64,000 bases of DNA from CANLBN01 sp034111645 (GTDB lineage Bacteria; Pseudomonadota; Gammaproteobacteria; Pseudomonadales; Cellvibrionaceae): NCBI GenBank assembly GCA_034111645.1, contig JAWUWW010000022.1:62001-126000 (forward strand), in the 5' to 3' direction. This document shows positions 17,889 to 26,910 of this stretch, one piece after another. A program made the position numbers and the translations under genes. The notes beneath the pieces are model-generated. The model did not search any database. It saw only the letters and a list, made by a program, of their open reading frames with translations, and had not been told where the DNA came from. Each line of letters opens with the position of its first letter. The stretch's first letter is position 1.

Positions 17889-20800
17889 ATGCCCTCGAGT
17901 ACTCCAACTGCAGTTATGACGTCTCCACTTTCGCCGCCTTTACTTAATAAAGTTGGCAATAGACAAAACTGGAGCGGTTTAAAGGGTAGCTCCAAAGCAC
18001 TAGCTATAAGCTTAGCAGCAAGGCAAGAGAAACCTCTTCTTATCATTACTGAAGACACATCTAGCGCTGTTCGTTTAACTAATGAAGTCAGCTTTTTTTT
18101 AAACAACATCACTGATCAGAGCGCTAGCGCAGGCAATTGCAATCAAATACCCGTTTTGCACTTTCCCGACTGGGAAACGCTTCCTTATGACAATTTCTCT
18201 CCGCACGATGATATTGTCTCCGGGCGACTTCAAAGTCTCTATAGGCTATTACGTCTAAAACAAGGTGTTGTTATTGTGCCCATAAGCACGCTAATGACTC
18301 GTATACCCCCGGCATCGCATATACAAAAATATAGCTTAGTATTAAAAAAAGACGACGCATTTAATACTCAATTGATGCGAACACAATTAGAAAAGTCTGG
18401 TTACCGGTGTGTCGATACGGTTTATGAACACGGTGAATATGCCGTTAGAGGATCGTTATTTGATCTATTTCCAATGGGCAGCGAACTCCCCTATCGCATT
18501 GATCTTTTTGACGATACTATCGATTCACTAAGAACTTTTGATCCAGAATCGCAGCGCACCGTTGCTCATACGGATGAAATTAGTCTACTGCCTGCTCGCG
18601 AATTTCCGTTAGATGAAGACGGTATTCGGTCTTTTCGAAATAATTGGCATAACCGCTTTGATGTCGATCATCGCAACTGCTCACTCTATCAAGATATAAG
18701 CAATGGCGTTGCACCGGCTGGAATAGAATATTATTTACCGCTTTTTTTTGACGATTGTGTCTCGCTAATTAATTACTTACCTGAAAATACCCATGTGTTT
18801 TCACTACAAGGTTTAGAGCGCGCGGGCGATCATTATTGGCGAGAAATAAATAATCGTTATGAGAGCCGTTGCGGTGATTTACAACGCCCCATCCTAAAAC
18901 CCAACGAATGTTTTTTATCGACAAATAATTTATTTGAACAATTAAAAAAATTCTCTCAAATTAATATTATTGACGACGATACCAATACACACATTAATTT
19001 TTCTACCCAACAGCTGCCGCTTCTCGCCATTGAAGGCCAGAGCAAGAAACCACTACTGCAACTCGATAATTTTATATCCAAGGAAGAATATAGAATATTA
19101 TTCTGTGTAGAATCTGCGGGAAGACGTGAAGCTTTATATGATATTTTAAAGCCTCTCGCTATAAAACCAGTGACGGTAGAGAGTTGGGATGAGTTTGTTT
19201 CTTCCTCAATAACATGCGCAATTATAGAATCACCGATCGATAACGGCTGTATCATTCACCACGATAAAATTTCTATTGCGTTAATCAGCGAAACCGAGCT
19301 CTTCGGTCAGCAAGTACAGCAACGAAGACGTCGTGTAACAACTCAAAACGCGACCGAAAATATTGTAAAAAGTTTAACCGAGTTAAAAATAGGCTCTCCT
19401 GTTGTGCATATCGATCATGGTGTTGGTCGCTATCTTGGCTTACAAATTATTGAGGTCGACAATCAAGCCAATGAATTTTTAACCTTAGAATATGCCGATA
19501 AAGCTAAACTTTATGTGCCCGTTACCCACCTTCATCTTATAAATCGTTATACCGGCTCAGAAGAAGCGTTTGTACCTTTATATAAATTAGGCAGTGATCA
19601 TTGGCAGCGCGCTAAAGATAAAGCGGCAAAGGAAGTTCGCGATGTGGCAGCAGAATTACTAGAAATTTATGCTCGCCGAGATGCGCAAAAAGGCCATTCA
19701 TTTAATTTTAATGAGCTTGAGTATCAGCGCTTTAGTAATAGCTTCCCCTTTGAAGAAACGCCCGATCAAGAAGCTGTAATTGATGCAGTCGTTAGAGACA
19801 TGCGCAATGCAAAACCAATGGATCGATTAGTCTGCGGAGATGTAGGATTTGGTAAAACTGAAGTAGCGATGCGCGCTTGTTTTATAGCAACACATGACCA
19901 AAAACAAGTGGCTATTTTAGTTCCCACAACACTATTAGCCCAACAACATTACGATAATTTTTGTGATCGCTTTGCCGATTGGCCAATTAATATCGAGGTT
20001 GTTTCGCGCTTTAAAACTGCTAAAGAAATAAAAGCTATAGAGGATAAAATTACCTCTGGAAATACTGACATTCTTATTGGCACTCACAAAATCTTAAGCT
20101 CAAAATTTTCATTTAAATCGTTAGGATTGTTAATCATTGATGAGGAACATCGCTTTGGTGTAAGACAAAAAGAAGCTATTAAAGCTCTGCGCAGCAAAGT
20201 CGACATATTAACACTTACGGCAACACCTATTCCTCGCACTCTTAATATGGCCATGCATGGCATCCGTGATCTTTCAATTATTGCAACGCCCCCTGCACGC
20301 CGACTTTCAGTTAAGACTTTTATACGCCCCTACGATGGCAATCTAATAAAAGAGGCTATTCTTCGTGAGTTACTCCGAGGTGGACAAGTATATTATTTAC
20401 ATAACGATGTAAAAACTATCGAAAAAACAGCGCGCGATTTAGAAGTGTTAATTCCCGACGCAAGAGTTGCAGTGGCTCACGGCCAATTACGTGAGCGCTC
20501 ACTTGAGCACATCATGGCCGAGTTTTATCATCAACGCTTTAATGTTTTAGTGTGTACCACAATTATTGAAACCGGTATTGATGTACCCAATGCCAATACT
20601 ATTATTATTGATCGTGCCGATAAATTTGGTCTAGCGCAGCTACACCAACTTAGAGGTCGAGTTGGCCGCTCGCATCACCAAGCCTATGCTTACATGATGA
20701 CACCACCGCCTAAAGTCATGACCGCTGACGCTGAAAAACGCTTAGAAGCAATCAGTGCCGCACACGATCTAGGTGCCGGTTTTACTCTTGCGACACATGA

Positions 20801-21407
20801 CCTAGAAATTAGAGGTGCGGGAGAGCTGCTCGGTGATGATCAAAGTGGTCAGATGCATACTATTGGTTTTACGCTATACATGGAGATGTTAGAGCAAACG
20901 GTTAAGGCACTTAAGTCTGGAAAGCCTCTAGCCGAGGTTACACTTAATGTAGGTAACGTTGATGTGAATTTGCATATTCCTGCATTGATACCCGATAAAT
21001 ACATTCCCGATGTGCATACAAGGCTTAATCTCTATAAGCGTCTGGCTTCTGTTACCGATGCAAAAGATTTTAGGGAGTTACAAGTAGAGATGATCGACCG
21101 CTTTGGCTTATTACCCATTGAGGTCAAACATTTAATTGAAGTCACTCAGATAAAATTGCAGGCTGAAGCACTCGGAATTACTAAAGTTGACGCTAATGCT
21201 CATAAGGGTAAAATTGATTTCAATGCTTCACCCAACGTTAATCCATTAAGCATTATCAAAATGGTGCAAATTGAACCTCAACACTATCAACTTCGAGGAG
21301 CAAACCAGCTATTATTCACCCAGAATATGCATAGCGCGCAAGAGCGAATAGAAACTGTTGCCAGTATATTGAATAAAATAACCGTAAATGATGAAGCAGA
21401 GAGCTAA
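17889..21407 (+). CDS. mfd: Transcription-repair coupling factor Mfd
   Basis: ATP-driven translocase that removes RNA polymerase stalled at lesions and recruits UvrA. The length is 1172 residues (E. coli 1148). Order seen: UvrB-homology module (about 1-350), RNA-polymerase-interaction region (about 475-560, with VVHIDHGVGRYLG), RecG-like motor with Walker A GDVGFGKTE near 650 and DEEH near 750, helicase motif VI QLRGRVGRS, and the C-terminal TRCF domain. The start ATG has no strong ribosome site. The stop overlaps the csiV start by 1 nt. Confidence 0.97.
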   Translation: MPSSTPTAVMTSPLSPPLLNKVGNRQNWSGLKGSSKALAISLAARQEKPLLIITEDTSSAVRLTNEVSFFLNNITDQSASAGNCNQIPVLHFPDWETLPYDNFSPHDDIVSGRLQSLYRLLRLKQGVVIVPISTLMTRIPPASHIQKYSLVLKKDDAFNTQLMRTQLEKSGYRCVDTVYEHGEYAVRGSLFDLFPMGSELPYRIDLFDDTIDSLRTFDPESQRTVAHTDEISLLPAREFPLDEDGIRSFRNNWHNRFDVDHRNCSLYQDISNGVAPAGIEYYLPLFFDDCVSLINYLPENTHVFSLQGLERAGDHYWREINNRYESRCGDLQRPILKPNECFLSTNNLFEQLKKFSQINIIDDDTNTHINFSTQQLPLLAIEGQSKKPLLQLDNFISKEEYRILFCVESAGRREALYDILKPLAIKPVTVESWDEFVSSSITCAIIESPIDNGCIIHHDKISIALISETELFGQQVQQRRRRVTTQNATENIVKSLTELKIGSPVVHIDHGVGRYLGLQIIEVDNQANEFLTLEYADKAKLYVPVTHLHLINRYTGSEEAFVPLYKLGSDHWQRAKDKAAKEVRDVAAELLEIYARRDAQKGHSFNFNELEYQRFSNSFPFEETPDQEAVIDAVVRDMRNAKPMDRLVCGDVGFGKTEVAMRACFIATHDQKQVAILVPTTLLAQQHYDNFCDRFADWPINIEVVSRFKTAKEIKAIEDKITSGNTDILIGTHKILSSKFSFKSLGLLIIDEEHRFGVRQKEAIKALRSKVDILTLTATPIPRTLNMAMHGIRDLSIIATPPARRLSVKTFIRPYDGNLIKEAILRELLRGGQVYYLHNDVKTIEKTARDLEVLIPDARVAVAHGQLRERSLEHIMAEFYHQRFNVLVCTTIIETGIDVPNANTIIIDRADKFGLAQLHQLRGRVGRSHHQAYAYMMTPPPKVMTADAEKRLEAISAAHDLGAGFTLATHDLEIRGAGELLGDDQSGQMHTIGFTLYMEMLEQTVKALKSGKPLAEVTLNVGNVDVNLHIPALIPDKYIPDVHTRLNLYKRLASVTDAKDFRELQVEMIDRFGLLPIEVKHLIEVTQIKLQAEALGITKVDANAHKGKIDFNASPNVNPLSIIKMVQIEPQHYQLRGANQLLFTQNMHSAQERIETVASILNKITVNDEAES

Positions 21408-22177
21408 TGAAACTATTTAAAACATCTATTAAATTAACATCGTTTGCAGGGCAACCTTTTATACTTATCCTTGGCTTAATTTTAAGCCTATTGTCTTCAC
21501 TCTCTTATGCACAAAATGAAGGTCGATGGTATAACGTTGAAATACTTATTTTTAAGCGACTTGATCAAAACATGCAAACTCAAGAGCTGTGGAGAAATGA
21601 TCTTGTATTAAATTATCCGCATTTTTATGAATATCTAAGATCGCCAAAAGCGCAACCAAAAAGCCATCTTAGCGCCTTAAATAATGAGTCGTACGTATTA
21701 AAGCGTTACCAGAATGCATTAACTAGAAACGAAAACTTTAAGATACTAAAACATGTAGCATGGTCACAAAAAATGGCCAATGAGTCAGAGTCACCCGCGA
21801 TCATCATTAGCGGAGGAGACGACATTGGCAACCATAAAGAATTAGAGGGCTACATAAAAATTCATATTGCACGGTTTTTACATGTCACAAGTAATTTATG
21901 GCTTACAGACTCGAGCTCAAACAACGTGGATCCAAATGTAAATTGGCCACAGCTACCGGCAATACCAAGTCGGGCAAACGCTGGCAAATCAACGAACCAA
22001 ACTAGGACCAATGCGAACACCTTAGCATTAACAGAACTGGATTTTAGTACAAATTACACTAGCCCATATCCCATAATTACATTGCAAAATAGAACAAGAA
22101 TGCGCAGCAATGAGCTTCACTACGTTGATCATCCAGCAATGGGCATGATGATTTTTATGACGCCCTTAGATGACTGA
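21407..22177 (+). CDS. csiV: CsiV-family peptidoglycan-associated protein
   Basis: A 256-residue exported protein: signal peptide about 1-35 ending LSYAQ, then GRWYNVEILIFKR, the opening strand of the CsiV family, and a C-terminal LHYVDHPAMGMMIFMTP motif (about 238-254), which is equally characteristic. CsiV in Acinetobacter interacts with penicillin-binding proteins and affects septation (family knowledge). Translationally coupled to mfd (TAATG), the same arrangement as Pseudomonas PA3002-PA3003. The middle is poorly conserved. Confidence 0.8.
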   Translation: MKLFKTSIKLTSFAGQPFILILGLILSLLSSLSYAQNEGRWYNVEILIFKRLDQNMQTQELWRNDLVLNYPHFYEYLRSPKAQPKSHLSALNNESYVLKRYQNALTRNENFKILKHVAWSQKMANESESPAIIISGGDDIGNHKELEGYIKIHIARFLHVTSNLWLTDSSSNNVDPNVNWPQLPAIPSRANAGKSTNQTRTNANTLALTELDFSTNYTSPYPIITLQNRTRMRSNELHYVDHPAMGMMIFMTPLDD

Positions 22178-22213
22178 TAAAAGCCTTTAAACATTTCACC
22201 ATATGTATTATCA

Positions 22214-22251
22214 AAGCTTTTATAATCTATTCAAATAGATTATAAAAACTT
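22214..22251. terminator. Convergent bidirectional terminator of csiV and mtnP
   Basis: Perfect 14 bp A/T-rich inverted repeat (22218-22231 / 22234-22247) with a tiny loop; three more pairs follow past one mismatch. The mtnP stop codon (22240-22242) is inside the right arm. Located 40 nt after the csiV stop. Confidence 0.8.
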
Positions 22252-23004
22252 TAGTAAATTGGGCAACTGAGTTTTTATACTTTTCATATTCTTTTTAACG
22301 GTATTCATTATCTCTATCATCGAGAGCATTTCATTAGATACGCCTGCAGCCCAATTTACAACAATAGCAACGGATACGTAGTCTATTCCAAGCTCTTTTG
22401 CTAAGGCTGTTTCTGGCATACCAGTCATACCAACCATATCACAGCCATCACGCTTATAGCGCTCGACTTCAGCAGCAGATTCTAGCCTCGGCCCCTGCGT
22501 ACAGCCATAAACACCATGCCCAACGAAATCAATATTATGCTCATAAAAAAATCTAATTAGTTTTTTTCTTAATTCGAGAGCATAGGGATAAGTAAAATCG
22601 ATATGATCAATGGGCGGTAGACCTTGCTCTAAAAGTTTATCTGCATCACCATCAAAAAAAGTATGTTCTCGATTAGAGGTATAATCAATAATCTGTTCAG
22701 GTATAACGATTGTATCCGGCGACATTGTACTGTTAATACCACCGACAACATTAAAGGCAATAATTTGCGAGACACCTAATTGCTTAAGCATCCAAATATT
22801 CGCTCTATAATTAACGGTATGTGGCGGATAGTGATGGCCAACACCATGTCGCGGCAAAAAAATACACGGATTATTATTAACATGCCCCTGAAGTATTGGA
22901 CCTGAATGCTGACCGTAGGGAGTATCCTGAAAAATAGCGTCGCTAACGGCTAACTCTTCAAATGTATCAAAGCCAGAACCACCAATAATAGCTGTTAAAC
23001 TCAT
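22240..23004 (-). CDS. mtnP: S-methyl-5'-thioinosine / thioadenosine phosphorylase
   Basis: Phosphorolysis of methylthio-nucleosides in methionine and purine salvage. The 254 residues contain the phosphate-binding start AIIGGSGFD, the LPRHGVGHHYPPHTVNYRAN block, NVVGGIN and the base-binding GVYGCTQGPRLE and DMVGMTGMPE motifs. The sequence is very close in my memory to P. aeruginosa PA3004, which was shown to prefer methylthioinosine, so MTI phosphorylase is the likelier activity; MTA phosphorylase remains possible. It is the last gene of a leftward nagZ-mscS-mtnP run. Confidence 0.88.
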   Translation of the reverse strand: MSLTAIIGGSGFDTFEELAVSDAIFQDTPYGQHSGPILQGHVNNNPCIFLPRHGVGHHYPPHTVNYRANIWMLKQLGVSQIIAFNVVGGINSTMSPDTIVIPEQIIDYTSNREHTFFDGDADKLLEQGLPPIDHIDFTYPYALELRKKLIRFFYEHNIDFVGHGVYGCTQGPRLESAAEVERYKRDGCDMVGMTGMPETALAKELGIDYVSVAIVVNWAAGVSNEMLSMIEIMNTVKKNMKSIKTQLPNLLKFL

Positions 23005-23124
23005 CCTAAATCCCTATTATTTGAAATTTTAAAAAATATAACAATTATTTAATGATATAACCATTAAATAATTTTACTAAATACACTTTTATCAGAGTGA
23101 ATAATTTTTTAATCTATTGAATAG

Positions 23125-24180
23125 CTATTTATTTCCACTATCAATTTTTAAAGCTTCAATATTAGAAATATTTTCGACATGTAAAGTAGATGTGGGAAAT
23201 GCACACTCTGCACCATGCGCCTCAATGATATTGATCGTTGCCAACAAAACATCTTGTTTTATTCGATGAAAATCTTCCCAGTTAGTCGTTTTTGTAAAGG
23301 TGTAAATGAAAAAATCTAAGGAAGATGGGGCAAACTGATTAAAATTAACCATTAATGTCTGCGTTGCATCGATATCATCATTTTTAAGTAGCATCTCTTT
23401 CGTATCATTAACTATACCTTGCATTTTATTTGCATCACCATAGCGTATCCCTATTGTTTCTTTTATTCGACGGTTAAGCATTCGCGAAGGGTTCTCTAAG
23501 GAGATTTGTGTAAACACAGCATTAGGTACAAACAGCGGGCGCTTATCAAAGGTTCTGATGCGCGTTAGGCGCCAACCTATGTCTTCTACTGTGCCTTCAA
23601 TTTCTTTATCAGGTGAGCGCACCCACTCGCCTACTTTAAAGGGTCTATCTAAATAAATAGTTAAACCACCAAAAAAATTAGCCAGCAAATCTTTAGCCGC
23701 AAAACCAATAGCTAGACCGCCTATTCCACCAAATGCTAATACTCCCGAGATACTATAACCAAGACTCTGCATTACAATTAGAACCGTTGTGATAATAATT
23801 GCAGCACGCAATAGTTTACCAATAGCGCTTACGGTTGTCGCATCAATAATCTCTGGCGAGTCATCTGAACCTGTATCTGTAAAAATAACCTCAATTGATT
23901 TAATTAATTTAATTAAAAACCATGCACAAATAATAATGACGCCCACTGATCTGACTTGGCTGGTTAAATCACTAATAGAAGCATTAGCATAATAAGCAAC
24001 TAGATCTGCAGAGAAAGAAATGCCAATTAGCCATATGAGTATACGAACCGGCAAATAGAGGGCAGAAATTACGGCATCATCCCATGGATTTTTTGTTGTT
24101 TTTGCTTTAACGGATAATTTTTTTAAAAAAATACGTGTAACAAAAGCAATTGATAAAGTAAGCAGCACAATTAAAAACAC
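23125..24180 (-). CDS. Small-conductance mechanosensitive channel (MscS family)
   Basis: Pressure-relief channel in the inner membrane. From GTG 24180 the protein has 351 residues with membrane segments at about 2-18, 45-65, 75-98 and 105-150. The pore helix GVLAFGGIGGLAIGFAAKDL and the beta domain FKVGEWVR typical of MscS follow, then the cytoplasmic cage. The frame stays open upstream to 24263 and the extra residues (DEKIINTIEQWLDYEHAWV) look like real coding sequence, but contain no ATG/GTG/TTG. AUU at 24234-24232 has GAGG 8 nt upstream (369 residues). Alternatively ATG 24242 would be in frame if the A6 tract had seven A. See findings. Confidence 0.9.
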   Translation of the reverse strand: MFLIVLLTLSIAFVTRIFLKKLSVKAKTTKNPWDDAVISALYLPVRILIWLIGISFSADLVAYYANASISDLTSQVRSVGVIIICAWFLIKLIKSIEVIFTDTGSDDSPEIIDATTVSAIGKLLRAAIIITTVLIVMQSLGYSISGVLAFGGIGGLAIGFAAKDLLANFFGGLTIYLDRPFKVGEWVRSPDKEIEGTVEDIGWRLTRIRTFDKRPLFVPNAVFTQISLENPSRMLNRRIKETIGIRYGDANKMQGIVNDTKEMLLKNDDIDATQTLMVNFNQFAPSSLDFFIYTFTKTTNWEDFHRIKQDVLLATINIIEAHGAECAFPTSTLHVENISNIEALKIDSGNK

Positions 24181-24312
24181 ATAGAGAACCCACGCGTGTT
24201 CATAATCGAGCCATTGTTCTATTGTATTAATAATTTTTTCATCCTCAAAATTGAGCGCATATTAATAGATTATTATGTATTTTTAGGGGAAGCTAACACC
24301 GCTGGGCATAAT

Positions 24313-25386
24313 CTATGTTAGCGCTGTGATAAATTGTTGTGACAACTGCCAGCGCGTTAGTTGATGAAGTTCATCGAGTGATAAATATCTACTTTTTAGG
24401 CCGCTTTTTTGAGCACCATGTTTAGCACTCATGGCAGACAACCGACGAAGACTTATTAGGTGATCAGGGTTAGTAATATTGAAATCAAGATTATTGAGAA
24501 CCTCATTAACACCATCACGGTTATTGCAAACTAATACCATATCACAGCCTGCTTCTAGGGCGTGCTTGGCTCGCTCCAAAAATCCACCAACTGATGCCGC
24601 ACCTTGCATCGATAAATCATCACTGAAGATAACACCTTTAAAACCCAAATCTTTGCGTAAAATTGATCTCAACCAATAAGATGAAAAACCAACTGTATGC
24701 TCAGCATCAATATTAGGAAATAATATATGCGCAGGCATTATCGCATCGAGAGATTCCAGTAATTCAACAAAAGGGATTAAATCATGATTAGCAATATCGA
24801 CAAATTCTCTTAGGTCTACGGGTTGTGTTAAATGACTATCAGATAAAACACTACCATGCCCAGGAAAATGTTTACCTGTTGTTGCCATGCCGGCCTCGTG
24901 CATTCCAGCAATCCAAGCCGCAGCTAAAGCACTGACTTCTTCGGGTTTTGGTGAAAATGAACGATTAGCAATAACATCACATCTATGGTCATCAGTATCT
25001 AATACAGGCGCAAAACTAAAATCTACACCCACAGCTAATAGCTCAGTTGCCATCAGCCATCCACTATTTTTTACCATACTCAAACAAGCATCAGCATTTT
25101 TGCGGTATAGAGGTAAAAATTTTTGCATGGCTGGCAGACGGGTAAAACCTTCAATAAAGCGCTGAACACGGCCACCTTCTTGATCAACAGCGATAAGTAA
25201 TCCAGGACGAATGTCTCGAATAGAGTTGCTTAATGTTTTGATTTGCAAGGGGGATTCGTAATTTCTTGCAAAATAAATGACGCCACCCACTAGCGGATGC
25301 GAAAGCAATAGCTTTTCATCATCCTGAAGAGCTTTGCCAACAAGATCAATCATGACAGGGCCTAAAGGCATTTTCGTTCCTTGCAT
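24313..25386 (-). CDS. nagZ: Beta-N-acetylhexosaminidase NagZ
   Basis: Cytoplasmic GH3 enzyme that removes N-acetylglucosamine from anhydro-muropeptides in wall recycling. Motifs: DQEGGRVQR (68-76), FAPVLD, KHFPGHGS (172-179) with the D-S-H general-acid/base triplet at 183-185, and the nucleophile region SDDLSM (255-260). Two start codons, ATG 25386 and ATG 25371, each have AAGGA 6 nt upstream; the second gives the usual N-terminus (PLGPVMIDL). Its promoter side faces lexA. Confidence 0.95.
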   Translation of the reverse strand: MQGTKMPLGPVMIDLVGKALQDDEKLLLSHPLVGGVIYFARNYESPLQIKTLSNSIRDIRPGLLIAVDQEGGRVQRFIEGFTRLPAMQKFLPLYRKNADACLSMVKNSGWLMATELLAVGVDFSFAPVLDTDDHRCDVIANRSFSPKPEEVSALAAAWIAGMHEAGMATTGKHFPGHGSVLSDSHLTQPVDLREFVDIANHDLIPFVELLESLDAIMPAHILFPNIDAEHTVGFSSYWLRSILRKDLGFKGVIFSDDLSMQGAASVGGFLERAKHALEAGCDMVLVCNNRDGVNEVLNNLDFNITNPDHLISLRRLSAMSAKHGAQKSGLKSRYLSLDELHQLTRWQLSQQFITALT

Positions 25387-25538
25387 GAATATCCTTTGTA
25401 AATCAATTTAATATAAAAAACTATTTCCTAATGCATTATTTTACGACAATGTATTCGATATATATACATCTTGAAACCTAAATAAGAGATCCACTTGAGA
25501 TAATCCGTACAATTAAATTTGCATCCTATTTACAACTA

Positions 25539-25575
25539 CTGTATAAATACTCATGTACTGTATATATAGACACTG
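25539..25575 (+). promoter_or_regulatory. Tandem LexA (SOS) boxes upstream of lexA
   Basis: The stronger site, 25556-25575, has CTGT, 8 A/T-rich bases and ACAC (consensus CTGT-N8-ACAG, one mismatch). A weaker site starts at CTGT 25539-25542 and has TCAT in place of ACAG. The CTGT elements are 19 bp apart, close to two helical turns. The stronger site lies 98 bp before the lexA start, consistent with autorepression as in E. coli lexA, which also has two boxes. Confidence 0.75.
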
Positions 25576-25672
25576 AAATAACAGAAAATATTCACCATGC
25601 TATAAACAGAATTAGTATGAATAACGCCAGAGTTATCTATCAATCAACTTACTCTAAGCAAGGATTAAATCG

Positions 25673-26278
25673 ATGATTAAATTAACATCGCGACAAGAAC
25701 AAGTTCTGAATTTGATCAAAGATCATATTAGCGAGACCGGTTATCCACCTACACGCGCCGATATTGCAAAAGAATTAGGCTTTAAATCTGCTAATGCTGC
25801 TGAAGAACACCTTCGCGCACTTGCTCGTAAGGGTTTCATTGAGATAGTTGCTGGCGCCTCTAGGGGAATACGTATACCTTCAGTTGAGCACCATGGAATC
25901 CCTATTGTGGGGCGTGTTGCTGCGGGAAGCCCTATTCTTGCACAAGAACATATTGAAGATTATTGTGATCTAAAACCAAATTTCTTTTCACCTGCTGCAG
26001 ATTATTTTTTGACGGTACATGGTGAAAGCATGATAGATGTGGGAATTTTTGACGGTGATTTACTAGCTGTTCATAGCACTAGCCAAGCACATAACGGACA
26101 AATAGTTGTTGTGCGCATTGGTGAGGAAGTGACAGTAAAAAGATTTCAGCAAGATAAAAATAGTCATATCGTTAAGTTAATTGCCGAAAATAAAGCCTAC
26201 GCTCCCATATTAGTAGATCTTGAGCATGAAGACTTTACCATTGAAGGCTTGAGTGTTGGCGTACTAAGACAGCATTGA
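25673..26278 (+). CDS. lexA: LexA repressor, SOS regulator
   Basis: The 201 residues carry an N-terminal winged helix-turn-helix (1-65) and a C-terminal S24 autoprotease domain. Residues align exactly with E. coli numbering: the cleavage site Ala84-Gly85 (RVAAGSP), nucleophile Ser119 (GESM) and Lys156 (VTVKRF). It represses SOS genes and self-cleaves on RecA filaments. Start ATG has AAGGA about 9 nt upstream. sulA follows in the same direction. Confidence 0.97.
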   Translation: MIKLTSRQEQVLNLIKDHISETGYPPTRADIAKELGFKSANAAEEHLRALARKGFIEIVAGASRGIRIPSVEHHGIPIVGRVAAGSPILAQEHIEDYCDLKPNFFSPAADYFLTVHGESMIDVGIFDGDLLAVHSTSQAHNGQIVVVRIGEEVTVKRFQQDKNSHIVKLIAENKAYAPILVDLEHEDFTIEGLSVGVLRQH

Positions 26279-26326
26279 CCTATATTTTTTAGGCCCTATA
26301 TTTTTTAGGCCCTAGATTTTTTAGAC
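26279..26326 (+). repeat. Three 16 bp tandem repeats after lexA
   Basis: Directly after the lexA stop come two identical 16 bp units (26279-26294, 26295-26310; CCTATATTTTTTAGGC) and a third with two changes (26311-26326). Each unit can form a 4 bp CCTA/TAGG stem around a T-rich loop. Poly-T loops suggest weak termination or RNA-binding sites between lexA and sulA, which is inference. Confidence 0.85.
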
Positions 26327-26350
26327 GCAGCTATAAAATTAAATTTTAAG

Positions 26351-26367
26351 AACTCTATTTTAGAGTT
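26351..26367 (+). promoter_or_regulatory. Small perfect palindrome upstream of sulA
   Basis: AACTCTA 26351-26357 and TAGAGTT 26361-26367 around TTT form a 7 bp perfect inverted repeat 42 bp before the chosen sulA start. It is not a LexA box. Could be a hairpin in the lexA-sulA mRNA or an operator. Confidence 0.4.
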
Positions 26368-26408
26368 AGAAAGAATAAAGAACATGGATGTCTTCAAAAG
26401 AGGCGAAG

Positions 26409-26864
26409 ATGAATACTTTAAGAAAAAACACGCAATCAAAGATTAACTCAGCGAATAGCGATCAAGCTTTTATTAAAAGCCGAATGACCGAAGTTTTTAT
26501 CCCTAATGGTCAGAATAGTAATCATATTTTATTCCCTTTAGTTGCATCATTGAGCAAGCATCGGGAAACAGATTCAACACAAAATAACGCAACTCGATGG
26601 GTGACGTGGATTACTGATCGCAAGCCCAATAAACAGCAACTTGATGCCTTTGGCAGCAACAATATTAATATTCGTATTATCCATACTCGCGCTAAAGATG
26701 ATATTCGTTGGATAATATGGGAAGCTCTTTGCAAAGGTAATAGTCACACAGTTATTGCAGATATTACTAATATCACTAAAGATGATATTGAACAATTTGA
26801 AGCTGCTGCACAGCAGGGTCTATGTGTTGGTATTTTAGCTAGGTCAATCAATACGACTATTTAA
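26409..26864 (+). CDS. sulA: SulA-like SOS cell-division inhibitor
   Basis: 151 residues from ATG 26409, which has AAGAGG 5 nt upstream; an ATG at 26388 lacks such a site. The pattern TEVFIPNG, LFPLVASLSK, RWVTWITDRKP, RWIIWEAL and GNSHTVIADI follows the SulA family, which blocks FtsZ polymerisation during SOS. No LexA box is seen directly in front of it, so control probably comes through transcription from the lexA promoter; the lexA-sulA order matches Pseudomonas PA3007-PA3008. The N-terminal 30 residues are polar and unconserved. Confidence 0.85.
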   Translation: MNTLRKNTQSKINSANSDQAFIKSRMTEVFIPNGQNSNHILFPLVASLSKHRETDSTQNNATRWVTWITDRKPNKQQLDAFGSNNINIRIIHTRAKDDIRWIIWEALCKGNSHTVIADITNITKDDIEQFEAAAQQGLCVGILARSINTTI

Positions 26865-26910
26865 ATTTTAGTCATTGAAAATATTAAACATGCCAGTTAA
26901 TTAACTTGGT

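Noticed and set aside
24292..24322. 7 bp inverted repeat around the nagZ stop codon as a terminator
   Set aside because: Loop of 17 nt and no T-run; too weak to call.
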